Below, one piece after another: positions 1 through 7,859 of a stretch of DNA of 64,000 bases. A model generated the notes under the pieces. That model saw only the letters and a program-made list of their open reading frames with translations, searched no databases and was not told where the DNA came from. Source of the stretch: Bryobacterales bacterium F-183 (GTDB taxonomy: Bacteria > Acidobacteriota > Terriglobia > Bryobacterales > Bryobacteraceae); assembly GCA_016865505.2 (NCBI GenBank), contig AP025252.1, positions 5,168,137-5,232,136 on the forward strand, given 5' to 3'. Each line of letters begins with the position of its first letter. Position 1 is the stretch's first letter. The position numbers and the translations under genes were made by a program.

Positions 1-49
1 ATACGGCGACCGCTCCACCAATCATCCACAACCGCTTGTTCTTGCTCAT
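1..49 (-). CDS. N-terminus of a truncated membrane-anchored or exported protein
   Basis: Only the first 16 codons are inside the window. They read MSKNKRLWMIGGAVAV, a basic N-terminus followed by the start of a hydrophobic segment, as in a signal peptide or signal anchor. The gene lies 98 bp downstream of the MATE exporter stop on the same strand, so a membrane fusion protein or another transport component would fit, but nothing in these 16 residues proves it. No strong ribosome binding site is visible before the ATG. Confidence 0.5.
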   Translation of the reverse strand, partial: MSKNKRLWMIGGAVAV

Positions 50-147
50 GTGTCAGTTCTGCAAAATGTACAGGCAATTGGATTGCCGCGACGCCGCAGC
101 CGCAGTACGGCCATACCTGTACTGGCGTAAAGCGCCGCGAAAACAGT

Positions 148-1461
148 TCACTTTTGACTGATTCGCCGGAAGACCACCATCGTGGCGTAGGCGAGGCCGA
201 GGCCGTAGATCGCAAGGCCTGTGGCGATGGCGGCAAACACCGCGGTGACCGATCCACCAAAGGCAACCAGCGCCCAGCCGAGTGCCAGCGCGACACCGAG
301 GCGGCCAAGGCTGAGGAAGAGAGGTATGTTGGCTTCTCCGGCACCCTGACAGGCGAAGTAGAGGATCATGCCGAGGCCTACGAGGGAATACAAAGGACCG
401 ACGATGCGGAAGTAGCTGTAGCCGAGCTTGAGTACCTGCTGGTCTGTGGTGAAGATGCGTAGCCAGAGGCCGGGGAAGGCGGCAAGGATGAGTCCGCTGA
501 CGCCCCAGGAAGCGGCGCCGATGAGAGCACCGGTACGGGCGACCTGTTTGGCTCGCGCCGGGTTCCCTGCCCCAACGGCGGCGCCGACCATAGAGATGAC
601 GGCCGTGCCGAGGCCGAAGACGACGGGGATCAGGATGAACTCGAAGCGTGTGCCGAGTCCGAAGGCGGCGAGCGCGGTGGTACCGAAACGTCCGACGAGA
701 CCGGTCATCACCATGAAGCCGAGGGTTCCGACAGCGGTGTTGACCGAGCTGGGCAGGCCGACGCGGAGGATTTCCCAAAACTGCGCGGTTTCAAAGTGGA
801 AGCCGGTGAACGAGAGGCGCAGCGGGCTGCGGGCACTGAAGAGGCGTTGCAGCAGGACGAGTGAGCCGGCAGTGACATAGAGGATGACGGCGATGCCTGC
901 GCCGGCGATGCCGAACGCGGGGAAGGGTCCGAGGCCGAAGATCAGCGAGGGGGACGCGATGACGATGATTAAGCCCCCGGCCGCGCCGACGATGGCGGGG
1001 TACGCGGGTTGGCCGAGGCCGCGGTAGATGCTCGAGAGCGTGTTGAAGATCCAGAGTACGACCACGCCGCGGAAGAAGGCGGCGGAGTAGGCGACCGAAG
1101 CGGCGAGGGTCTCGCCTTGGCCTCCCATGGCCTCATAAAGGTGGGAGCCTACCAGTTCCATGAGGATGGTGAAGAACAAACCAAAGGCGGCGCCGAGTGC
1201 GAGCGCGTGGATGGCGAGGGAGCGAGCTTTATTGAGGTCCTGCGCGCCGATGGAGCGGGCGATGGCTGAGGATACGCCGCCGCCGAGGCCCGCGCCCGAC
1301 ATAGCGGACATGAGCATCATCATCGGGTAGCAGAGGGAGGCTCCGGCGAGCGCGGTGGAACCGAGGCGGCCGACGAAGTACACTTCCGCAGTGTTCACCA
1401 GGCCTTGGATCACCATGACGGCGACCGTGGGGGCGCTCAGCTTCCAGAGGGTTGAGAGCAC
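148..1461 (-). CDS. MATE family multidrug/Na+ efflux transporter
   Basis: An inner-membrane antiporter of the MatE (NorM/DinF) type that would export cationic drugs or metabolites using a Na+ or H+ gradient. The 437 residues are almost wholly hydrophobic and form about 12 membrane segments in two related halves. The N-terminal stretch LWKLSAPTVAVMVIQGLVNT is the usual first MATE helix. The start is uncertain: 1461 is a GTG, but the in-frame codons upstream (LLLEGPV) continue the typical pre-helix GP motif, so translation may begin at a CTG at 1509. An in-frame stop at 1519-1521 sets the upstream limit. No local substrate clue is present. Confidence 0.85.
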   Translation of the reverse strand: MLSTLWKLSAPTVAVMVIQGLVNTAEVYFVGRLGSTALAGASLCYPMMMLMSAMSGAGLGGGVSSAIARSIGAQDLNKARSLAIHALALGAAFGLFFTILMELVGSHLYEAMGGQGETLAASVAYSAAFFRGVVVLWIFNTLSSIYRGLGQPAYPAIVGAAGGLIIVIASPSLIFGLGPFPAFGIAGAGIAVILYVTAGSLVLLQRLFSARSPLRLSFTGFHFETAQFWEILRVGLPSSVNTAVGTLGFMVMTGLVGRFGTTALAAFGLGTRFEFILIPVVFGLGTAVISMVGAAVGAGNPARAKQVARTGALIGAASWGVSGLILAAFPGLWLRIFTTDQQVLKLGYSYFRIVGPLYSLVGLGMILYFACQGAGEANIPLFLSLGRLGVALALGWALVAFGGSVTAVFAAIATGLAIYGLGLAYATMVVFRRISQK

Positions 1462-1525
1462 CGGGCCTTCGAGCAGTAGCCGGATGCGTTCCTGTTGAGA
1501 CGTCGACAGACCTTTAGTTTAGCGT

Positions 1526-2407
1526 TTATAACGCCATGTACGACTTCATCTGCTTGCTGATCATGATGACGGCGGGTCCTAGAGTGACCAGGATGACCGA
1601 GGGGAAGATCAGGAAGAAAACGGGGAAGATCAGCTTGACGCCCACTTTGCGTGCCGCTTCCTGCGCCTGCTGCTTAACGCGGATGCGGAGGTAGCGCGCG
1701 TGATTGCGCAAGGCTGGGCCAAGGCTGGTTCCAAAGCGGTCGGTATCGTTTAAGAGGTTCGCGAGTTTACGGAATTCGGAATCGCCACTGCGGTCGGCAA
1801 AGGCGCGTAGCGATTCGGTACGCGAGGTGTTGGCGCGCAGGTCGCCGTTGAGGGCGCTGAACTCGGCGGCGAGTTCCGGGTACGCCTTGCGGATGCCGCG
1901 GGCGGTTTCAAGCAGTGCGGCATCGAGCGACTGGCCGGCTTCGATGGAGAGCACCATGAGGTCGATTGCAGAGGGGAGGCCCGCGCGGAGGCGTTTGCGG
2001 CGACGCTCACCCATGGCCTTCAGGATTTTCTCCGGCAGGAAGTAGCCCAGGCCACCCATGGACAGAGCGCCGAGCATGGCGTTGCCGTCGTCGATGGAGA
2101 GCCCGGCGAGAACGCCGAAGAAGGCAAGTACGGCGACACAAACCCAGGTGAGGCCGCGGAAGACCGAGGCGGCGGAAGCGCTACGGTACCCCGCGTTGTA
2201 CAGCATGCGGCGCAAAGGATCCCCACGGCGCCGCTGCTTGGGGGTACGTTCGCCCACCCATTGCAAGGCACCAGCAACACCGGCGCGCGAATCGGCAACG
2301 GTAACCGCAGTGATGACGGCGTTGGCCGTACGTCCGTTCCACCAGAGACCGAGCAAGAGGATAGAGCCGAGGACAAACAGAAACAGCAGCACGAGGATCG
2401 GGATCAT
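1526..2407 (-). CDS. tadC: TadC-like type II secretion F family protein
   Basis: An inner-membrane platform protein of the Flp/Tad pilus system (T2SSF domain), 293 residues. A first membrane helix begins at residue 1, the cytoplasmic T2SSF helical bundle sits around residues 130-260, and two C-terminal helices carry the KLIFPVFFLIFP stretch seen in TadC proteins. I take the ATG at 2407, giving the N-terminus MIPILVLLFL and an ATGA overlap with tadB, rather than a longer reading frame that adds 17 charged residues. Coupled translation with tadB is likely. The ATPase that would drive the platform is not in this window. Confidence 0.88.
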   Translation of the reverse strand: MIPILVLLFLFVLGSILLLGLWWNGRTANAVITAVTVADSRAGVAGALQWVGERTPKQRRRGDPLRRMLYNAGYRSASAASVFRGLTWVCVAVLAFFGVLAGLSIDDGNAMLGALSMGGLGYFLPEKILKAMGERRRKRLRAGLPSAIDLMVLSIEAGQSLDAALLETARGIRKAYPELAAEFSALNGDLRANTSRTESLRAFADRSGDSEFRKLANLLNDTDRFGTSLGPALRNHARYLRIRVKQQAQEAARKVGVKLIFPVFFLIFPSVILVTLGPAVIMISKQMKSYMAL

Positions 2408-3372
2408 GCGTCCACCTTTACGATGCGGCCGATGATGACGTGCGCCAGGACCAGACACAGGGCGGCTGCCGCGATCATATGTTTGCCCCAGGGATGCGTG
2501 AACAACTGGGTGATGTACTCCGGACTCACGGCCAGCATCATTCCGGCGATGCCCAGTGGCAGTACGGTAAGGATCAGGCCGGTGAGCTTGCCGTGAGCCG
2601 CAATGGCGCGAACCTCGCCTCGCAGAGCGTTGTCCTCGCGCATACCTTCCGCCAAACGGCTCATCACTTCGCCCAAACGTCCGCCGGTACGCGAGTGAAT
2701 CTGTACGGCCGCAACGAACATACTCACTTCCTGCATCGGGACGCGAGTGGTGAGGTTGTCGAGTGCGCGTTCCCAGGAAGAGCCAATGTTGATCTCCGCG
2801 AGTGTACGGCGCATTTCGACCGAGACCGGCGCTTCCGCCTCTTCCGCGAGCACTTCAAAGGCGGTGGGTACGGTAGAGCCGGATCGCAAGGCACGGGCCA
2901 TCGAATCGAGCGCGTCGGGGAAGACTTCGTTGAACTTTTCAAAGCGCTTGGCACGGCGCGCGGAGATGTAGAAGTACGGCAGCAGACCCGCGCCCGGAGC
3001 GACGAACAATGCGAGCCACAACGGTAGCCAGGAGACCTGCCAGACAATCGCAAAACCGACCGTAGCCAGCAGCAGCATCGCCATGGTGAAGCGTCCGACA
3101 GACCAGTTGAGGTCCGCTTGATCCAGGCGTACGCGGAGGCGTCCGGCGACGTCGAGACGAGCGAGCAGTTCGTGCCAGATGGCGATGGAAGAGAGTTCGT
3201 CGTTTTTGAGCAGGCCGGGAGTTTCCGCGCCCAGCGGATCGACGATGGCCGGCTGATCGGGATTGCCTTCCCGGCGGCGCTTGTGTCCCGCGTAGATGAC
3301 AGTGCCCATCACCACGGCGCCGGCCGCGGCAAATGAGAAGACGAAAAATACCAGCAGAACCAGGAAGTTCAT
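2404..3372 (-). CDS. tadB: TadB-like type II secretion F family protein
   Basis: The partner platform protein of the Tad system, 322 residues. It has one N-terminal membrane segment (about residues 3-27), a second pair around residues 95-135, a T2SSF domain at about 150-275 containing FPDALDSMARALRSG, and C-terminal helices. It overlaps tadC by four bases (ATGA) and follows cpaB by 19 bp, so the three form one minus-strand operon. In complete tad loci, genes for a secretin (CpaC), CpaE and the TadA ATPase normally lie between cpaB and tadB; here they are absent. Confidence 0.9.
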   Translation of the reverse strand: MNFLVLLVFFVFSFAAAGAVVMGTVIYAGHKRRREGNPDQPAIVDPLGAETPGLLKNDELSSIAIWHELLARLDVAGRLRVRLDQADLNWSVGRFTMAMLLLATVGFAIVWQVSWLPLWLALFVAPGAGLLPYFYISARRAKRFEKFNEVFPDALDSMARALRSGSTVPTAFEVLAEEAEAPVSVEMRRTLAEINIGSSWERALDNLTTRVPMQEVSMFVAAVQIHSRTGGRLGEVMSRLAEGMREDNALRGEVRAIAAHGKLTGLILTVLPLGIAGMMLAVSPEYITQLFTHPWGKHMIAAAALCLVLAHVIIGRIVKVDA

Positions 3373-3391
3373 GGGACGGTGAATTTTCGGA

Positions 3392-4096
3392 CTACTTCAC
3401 GCTCCCGCGCATGACGGAGCCCAACGGTAAGGTCGGCCGGGGGTCTTTGTTCGGATCAGTAGGATTGCGCAGTGCCAGGCGAACTCGCGTCGTCGAATCG
3501 GCAAGGGCAAGCGCATCGGCTTCCTCAGGCGTTACTAGCAAGGTCACCGACGGCAGTGCAGGACCTCCGTTTGAAGCAGGATCGGGCGCCGAATGAATCG
3601 CAAGTACGCTCACGTTTTGCATCGCCGTGCGGATCTCCGGATCGGGAACACGCTCGGACTTGATGGAAAGCACCTGGACATCGACCTTGTGGCCGACACG
3701 CAGCATTTCCAGCACGCCGGTAGAGTCCGTGACATGGGTGGATACGGCGCGCATACCGGACGGGATCGCCAGGCCAGCGCCGCCGTTGGCAGAGGCTACA
3801 CGCGATTCGAGTACAGGTTCACCGGCAGCAACCGCCTGAAATACCGTTTGCCCGACAACCGCAGCGGCTTCTGAATACGCGCCTTTCGGCAGGGCTTTGC
3901 CACCCCAGGGCTCCGCCTTGATGTCCGCCGCCGTGAGTGGCGTACCCGGCGCTAAGTCTTTGGCAGCAACAATGATGGACAACTGCGGCGTGGACGTGGC
4001 GTCGAGCTTGCCGACAAACAACCCATAGAAAATCCCGGTGGTTGCGATAGCGACCACAAAGGCAATTCCGATCAGTGGTACGAGGTTCCGCTTCAT
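3392..4096 (-). CDS. cpaB: Flp pilus assembly protein CpaB (SAF domain)
   Basis: A periplasmic Tad-system component anchored by one N-terminal membrane helix (residues 5-28). A SAF domain follows at about residues 40-105, with VAAKDLAPGTPLTAADI as the recognisable start, and then an RcpC/CpaB-type domain. It has 234 residues, shorter than many CpaB proteins (commonly 260-300), so the C-terminus is reduced. It is the first gene of the cpaB-tadB-tadC operon and is divergent from the sugar isomerase at 4196. In the family it is thought to stabilise or gate the secretin. Confidence 0.85.
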   Translation of the reverse strand: MKRNLVPLIGIAFVVAIATTGIFYGLFVGKLDATSTPQLSIIVAAKDLAPGTPLTAADIKAEPWGGKALPKGAYSEAAAVVGQTVFQAVAAGEPVLESRVASANGGAGLAIPSGMRAVSTHVTDSTGVLEMLRVGHKVDVQVLSIKSERVPDPEIRTAMQNVSVLAIHSAPDPASNGGPALPSVTLLVTPEEADALALADSTTRVRLALRNPTDPNKDPRPTLPLGSVMRGSVK

Positions 4097-4195
4097 GTAG
4101 GTATGTCGCCGCGCTAATCTGACGCCGCTCGATCAACTTATCGGCATCCGCGTTTGAAAAATGTAGGCTTCCCGTTACTATTACTAAGGACTCAC

Positions 4196-5053
4196 ATGCA
4201 GCGTGCTCTTTCGACCTACTGCCTTGCCGGCCAACGCCTGAACACAGTCTGGCTTGACCGGATCGGCGACGCCGGGATACCGCTCATCGAAATCTACTGT
4301 TCGCGCCGCCATCTGGACTATCACGATCACGCGCAAGTCAATGACATTGCAGCCTGGTTCCGGAACGCGGAGCTGAAAGTACACTCGCTACACAGCCCGT
4401 TGTACAGCGACGAATCGGGTGGGCGAGGCGGTCCGCAGACGCGCGTCAACATCACCGAAACGGTGAAGGCCAAGCGCATTGCGATCGTTGACGAGGTAAA
4501 GCGCGCGTTGGACCTGATCGAGGCCTTTCCCTTCCGCTACTTCGTGCAGCATATCGGCATCGAAGGTGAAGAGTATGACGAAAGAAAGCTGGATAGCGCG
4601 TTTACGTCGCTTGAAGAGATCCGCATCTTCGCCAAGCAGCGCGGCGTTGAGGTTTTGCTGGAAAATTTGGCCAGTGGACTCGCCTCCACCGAACGCCTGC
4701 TGCACTTCAACGACATCACGCACCTGAACCTGAACTTCTGTTACGATTCCGGCCACGCCAACCGCTATGAGGACGCCGTACAGGCGGCTCAGATGATGCG
4801 CGGCCGGCTGCGTTCGACTCACCTGCACGACAACGACGGCAAGAACGATCAACACCTGCACCCGTTGCAAGGGAACATACCGTGGCGCCGCGTCATGACC
4901 GAGTTGCGCGCGCAGCACCAGAAACAAGATTTTCCGATGCTCCTTGAGATTAAAGAGTTGGACCCGGGTCCGAACCCGTTTGATCAGGTCCGCAAAACGT
5001 TTGACGCTTTGGAACAACTGCCCAGCCTGCATGCGGAGGAGATGGAAGGGTGA
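4196..5053 (+). CDS. Sugar phosphate isomerase/epimerase (xylose isomerase-like TIM barrel)
   Basis: A cytoplasmic TIM-barrel enzyme of the AP endonuclease 2 / xylose isomerase-like family, 285 residues. It would isomerise or epimerise a sugar or inositol derivative with a bound divalent metal. Metal-ligand motifs are visible: CYDSGHAN around residue 180, STHLHDNDGKNDQHLHP around 210, and a late LLEIKEL. I chose the ATG at 4196 because AAGGA lies six bases upstream; a longer frame from a TTG at 4154 lacks such a site. The last four bases overlap the PIG-L gene (GTGA), so the two are translationally coupled. The substrate cannot be read from the sequence. Confidence 0.85.
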   Translation: MQRALSTYCLAGQRLNTVWLDRIGDAGIPLIEIYCSRRHLDYHDHAQVNDIAAWFRNAELKVHSLHSPLYSDESGGRGGPQTRVNITETVKAKRIAIVDEVKRALDLIEAFPFRYFVQHIGIEGEEYDERKLDSAFTSLEEIRIFAKQRGVEVLLENLASGLASTERLLHFNDITHLNLNFCYDSGHANRYEDAVQAAQMMRGRLRSTHLHDNDGKNDQHLHPLQGNIPWRRVMTELRAQHQKQDFPMLLEIKELDPGPNPFDQVRKTFDALEQLPSLHAEEMEG

Positions 5054-5820
5054 AGATTCTAGCCATCCATGCACATCCGGACGATATCGAGATTCTGGCC
5101 GGAGGTACGGTAGCGCTGCTCGCGGCCTCGGGTCATGACGTCACCCTGGTTTCGATGACACCGGGAGACTGCGGTTCGGTCGAATACTCGCCGGAAGAGA
5201 CCGCACAGATCCGTCGCGGCGAAGCAGCAGCGGCGGCCGCCGTGATCGGGGCCAAGTACATCTGCGCCGAGTTCCGCGACCTGGCGATCTTTTCGGACGA
5301 CCCTTCGCGCCGGAGAGTTTGCGAACTCATCCGCGAGGTACGGCCAGAGCTGGTTCTAACCTCGTCCCCCATCGACTATCACTGCGACCACGAGGCGACC
5401 TCGGCTCTGGTACGCGACGCCTGCTTCGGATGCTCGGCGCCGAACTACCGCACGGGTGGTACGGCAGCGGCGCTCGACGGCATCCCGCATCTGTATTACA
5501 TGGATTCCATCGACGGGCGCGATCGCGACGGGCGTCCACAACTGCAGCCGACGGTGTACGTCAACGTCGAAAGCGTGTTCGAGAAGAAGCGCGACATGCT
5601 TGCCGCGCACGCCAGCCAGCGCAACTGGTTGCGACGCCAGCACGGCATGGACGACTACATTCTTCAGATGGAACAGTGGTCGCGCGCTGTGGGTGCGCAG
5701 TGTGGCGTGAAGTATGCGGAAGGCTTCCGGCGCTATCCCGGACATCCGTACCCGCAGAGTCCGCTGCTCGAAACGCTACTCGACGGCTATTCGATCGAGC
5801 CGGCGAACAGCGGATCGTAA
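5050..5820 (+). CDS. PIG-L/LmbE family deacetylase
   Basis: A zinc-dependent N-deacetylase of the PIG-L family (BshB, MshB and LmbE relatives), acting on N-acetylglucosamine-type amides. The signature AHPDD is at residues 8-12, and a second metal motif HCDHEAT lies around residue 115. At 256 residues it has the normal family length. The GTG start overlaps the upstream isomerase stop by four bases behind a GGAAGG-type ribosome site. Pairing with the isomerase suggests a small sugar-processing or thiol-cofactor pathway, but bacillithiol synthesis would need other genes not seen here. The 3' end overlaps the convergent phosphodiesterase gene by 34 bp. Confidence 0.87.
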   Translation: MKILAIHAHPDDIEILAGGTVALLAASGHDVTLVSMTPGDCGSVEYSPEETAQIRRGEAAAAAAVIGAKYICAEFRDLAIFSDDPSRRRVCELIREVRPELVLTSSPIDYHCDHEATSALVRDACFGCSAPNYRTGGTAAALDGIPHLYYMDSIDGRDRDGRPQLQPTVYVNVESVFEKKRDMLAAHASQRNWLRRQHGMDDYILQMEQWSRAVGAQCGVKYAEGFRRYPGHPYPQSPLLETLLDGYSIEPANSGS

Positions 5821-6593
5821 CGCGAATCGATCTGGTAATGGAGGACGCCCAGCTTTTTGAGGCGCGCGGCATCCTCCTCCGGACCTTTCCATTCATCGCG
5901 CTTGGCCATCGTGTACCGGAAGGTATTGATGGCAGCAACAGGGGTCACGCCGTGCTTGCGGCAGAGTGCCAGCGCCTCTTCATCCAACTCGCTCGCCAGT
6001 TCAAACAGGAACCGCCGGTTTGCGACGTCCTCACCACGGGCAACGGCTTCGGCGAGCGACTTGCGGTTCGACGATTGAAAGCATTCGTGCCCGAAGATCC
6101 GCGCCGGGCGCGACCCGCCTCCGAGCAGGAATGCGGTCGCAAGTAGTTGGTGTTTGCGCAGGGAGTCTGCAAGGCCGTTGTAAAAGGAGTCCGGCCATTC
6201 TGTTCCCTTGATGTCGAGCATCATCCGGATGCGGCCCTCGCACATGGCGCAAGCGTCGCGGAAATGGATCGGCTTTGAATTGCCGGGGGTTCCACGCAAA
6301 GCGCTGACCTCCGCCCAGGTCATTTCTTCCACCTTGCCCGGGTTGCCGTAGAAACGCCGGAAGTCCGCATCGTGCTGCAGGATGGGTTCGCCATCTTTGG
6401 TGCGGCGGATGTCCACCTCCACCATCCAATAGCCACGCGAAATCGCCGCCTCCAGCGAACCGGGGCTGTTTTCCGGATGCTGATCGTCAACAATGCCGCC
6501 GCGATGTGCGATCAGCTTATACCGCGGATCGACGGCCGCCAGGGCCATTGCGGAACTGGCGGCCGCCAGGAATGCACGGCGCGACAGGATCAT
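5787..6593 (-). CDS. Tat-exported glycerophosphodiester phosphodiesterase family protein
   Basis: A GDPD-family TIM barrel of 268 residues that would hydrolyse glycerophosphodiesters, or a related diester, outside the cytoplasm. The N-terminus SRRAFLAAAS is an excellent twin-arginine signal. Catalytic motifs are intact: AHRGG near residue 29, the ENSPGSLEAA stretch, VEVDIRRTKDG with the metal-binding Glu and Asp, and LQHD. It overlaps the upstream heme-monooxygenase gene by an ATGA, making it the last gene of a minus-strand operon. It also overlaps the convergent PIG-L gene by 34 bp, so the two transcripts share complementary 3' ends. Confidence 0.87.
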   Translation of the reverse strand: MILSRRAFLAAASSAMALAAVDPRYKLIAHRGGIVDDQHPENSPGSLEAAISRGYWMVEVDIRRTKDGEPILQHDADFRRFYGNPGKVEEMTWAEVSALRGTPGNSKPIHFRDACAMCEGRIRMMLDIKGTEWPDSFYNGLADSLRKHQLLATAFLLGGGSRPARIFGHECFQSSNRKSLAEAVARGEDVANRRFLFELASELDEEALALCRKHGVTPVAAINTFRYTMAKRDEWKGPEEDAARLKKLGVLHYQIDSRYDPLFAGSIE

Positions 6594-7816
6594 TCGCCGC
6601 CGGCTGCGCGGGTCATCTTCGGCAGAGGAGCATCCACCGCGACCTTGTAGTTGAAGAAACCGATCATCATTTCTTCAAAGGTCTGGTCGCCCCAACGCAC
6701 GGTCTTCGACGGATCGGGGTTGTACTTGTTGTTGGCCGAGTTGTCGAACCAGGCCGTGGCGTCAATGCGCGAACCCGCCGGCACCTTGCGAGGCTCCGAC
6801 AGGATATAGCTGAGCTGCCAGTTGAAGTCGTACTTGGGCACCGTCAGCAGTTCTTCACTGCGGCCATCGGGGTACGTCAGCACGTACTTGAAGGCCTTGC
6901 CGCGCAGATGCATGTGCGGTGTCATGTCGAGCAGGGTGACGTCCTCGCGGAACACCCAGCTTGCCTTCACTTCATGATTCGGATCGTTGGGCGGAATGGC
7001 CAGGCGGTACTGCGCGGCGCTACCCGAGAACGCGCGGTACTTCGGCGTGTCCTTGCGGAACTTCAGGCCGATCACCGAGCGGTCGACCGCTTCCTTGCCG
7101 TTGGGCGTGTAATGGACCTGGAAGCGGAGCTTGGAGCCTGCCTTGACGAGGAAGCCGGTCTCCGAGTCAAACTCGATCGACGGTACACCAGGGGCGTAGC
7201 CGATGAGCATGTCGCTGAACTGTTCGCCGGCGCGCTTAACGCTCTTGCCGTTGTTTTCCAGTACAAACACGATGATGTGGTGTACCTGGGCGCGCTGGCC
7301 GGGGCGGACTTCGACGGCCTGTACCCACTTGTCTTCCGTAAAGTTGGTGTCCACCGTGTAGTACTTGTACGGGATCACGCCTTCGGCGGGGATGGTGAAG
7401 TCGGCACCCATGTCGGCGGTCCAATCCGGCTTGCCGATCTTCCAGCCTTCGATGAACTCAGGGAGCTTGGGCAGGTCCTTCTTATTGCCTTCGGGAGCGC
7501 CCGCGTCGGCCCACTTGGCGATGGTTTGCACCTGGTCATCGGTGAGGCGGCGATTGTTCGCAAAGTGCTTCTGCGATGGGTCCGCGTGCCATGGCGGCAT
7601 CGTACGCGTCAAGGTGGACGCTTTGATTGCCTTGGCCCAGGGGCGCACCTGCTCGTAGGTCAAAAGCGCCATGGGACCCGCTTCGCCAGGACGATGGCAT
7701 TCGGCGCAACGGGAATACAGAATGGGCGCTACGTCTTTGGTAAAGGTGGGGGCCGGCGCCGATGCTGCATACAAAGAAGCAGTGGCGGTGACGACGGCGG
7801 AGGCAAGGTACTTCAT
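6590..7816 (-). CDS. Exported heme c / PHM-like copper monooxygenase fusion protein
   Basis: A 408-residue exported protein with two parts. After a signal peptide (residues 1-20), a short cytochrome c domain carries one heme site, CAECH at 37-41, with a possible distal Met in MPPW around 73. From about residue 140 the sequence matches the copper type II ascorbate-dependent monooxygenase (PHM/DBH) fold: His-His at 179-180 and His235 (QVHY) fit one copper site, while HMH at 301-303 and Met382 or Met383 fit the second. A longer reading frame exists, but the ATG at 7816 is the one followed by a signal peptide. By inference the heme could feed electrons to the dicopper site. The native substrate is unknown. 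Confidence 0.82.
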   Translation of the reverse strand: MKYLASAVVTATASLYAASAPAPTFTKDVAPILYSRCAECHRPGEAGPMALLTYEQVRPWAKAIKASTLTRTMPPWHADPSQKHFANNRRLTDDQVQTIAKWADAGAPEGNKKDLPKLPEFIEGWKIGKPDWTADMGADFTIPAEGVIPYKYYTVDTNFTEDKWVQAVEVRPGQRAQVHHIIVFVLENNGKSVKRAGEQFSDMLIGYAPGVPSIEFDSETGFLVKAGSKLRFQVHYTPNGKEAVDRSVIGLKFRKDTPKYRAFSGSAAQYRLAIPPNDPNHEVKASWVFREDVTLLDMTPHMHLRGKAFKYVLTYPDGRSEELLTVPKYDFNWQLSYILSEPRKVPAGSRIDATAWFDNSANNKYNPDPSKTVRWGDQTFEEMMIGFFNYKVAVDAPLPKMTRAAGGE

Positions 7817-7859
7817 TACGGCAAATTCTCCGTGTTCGGTAAAACTTTGGGCTGTTCTT

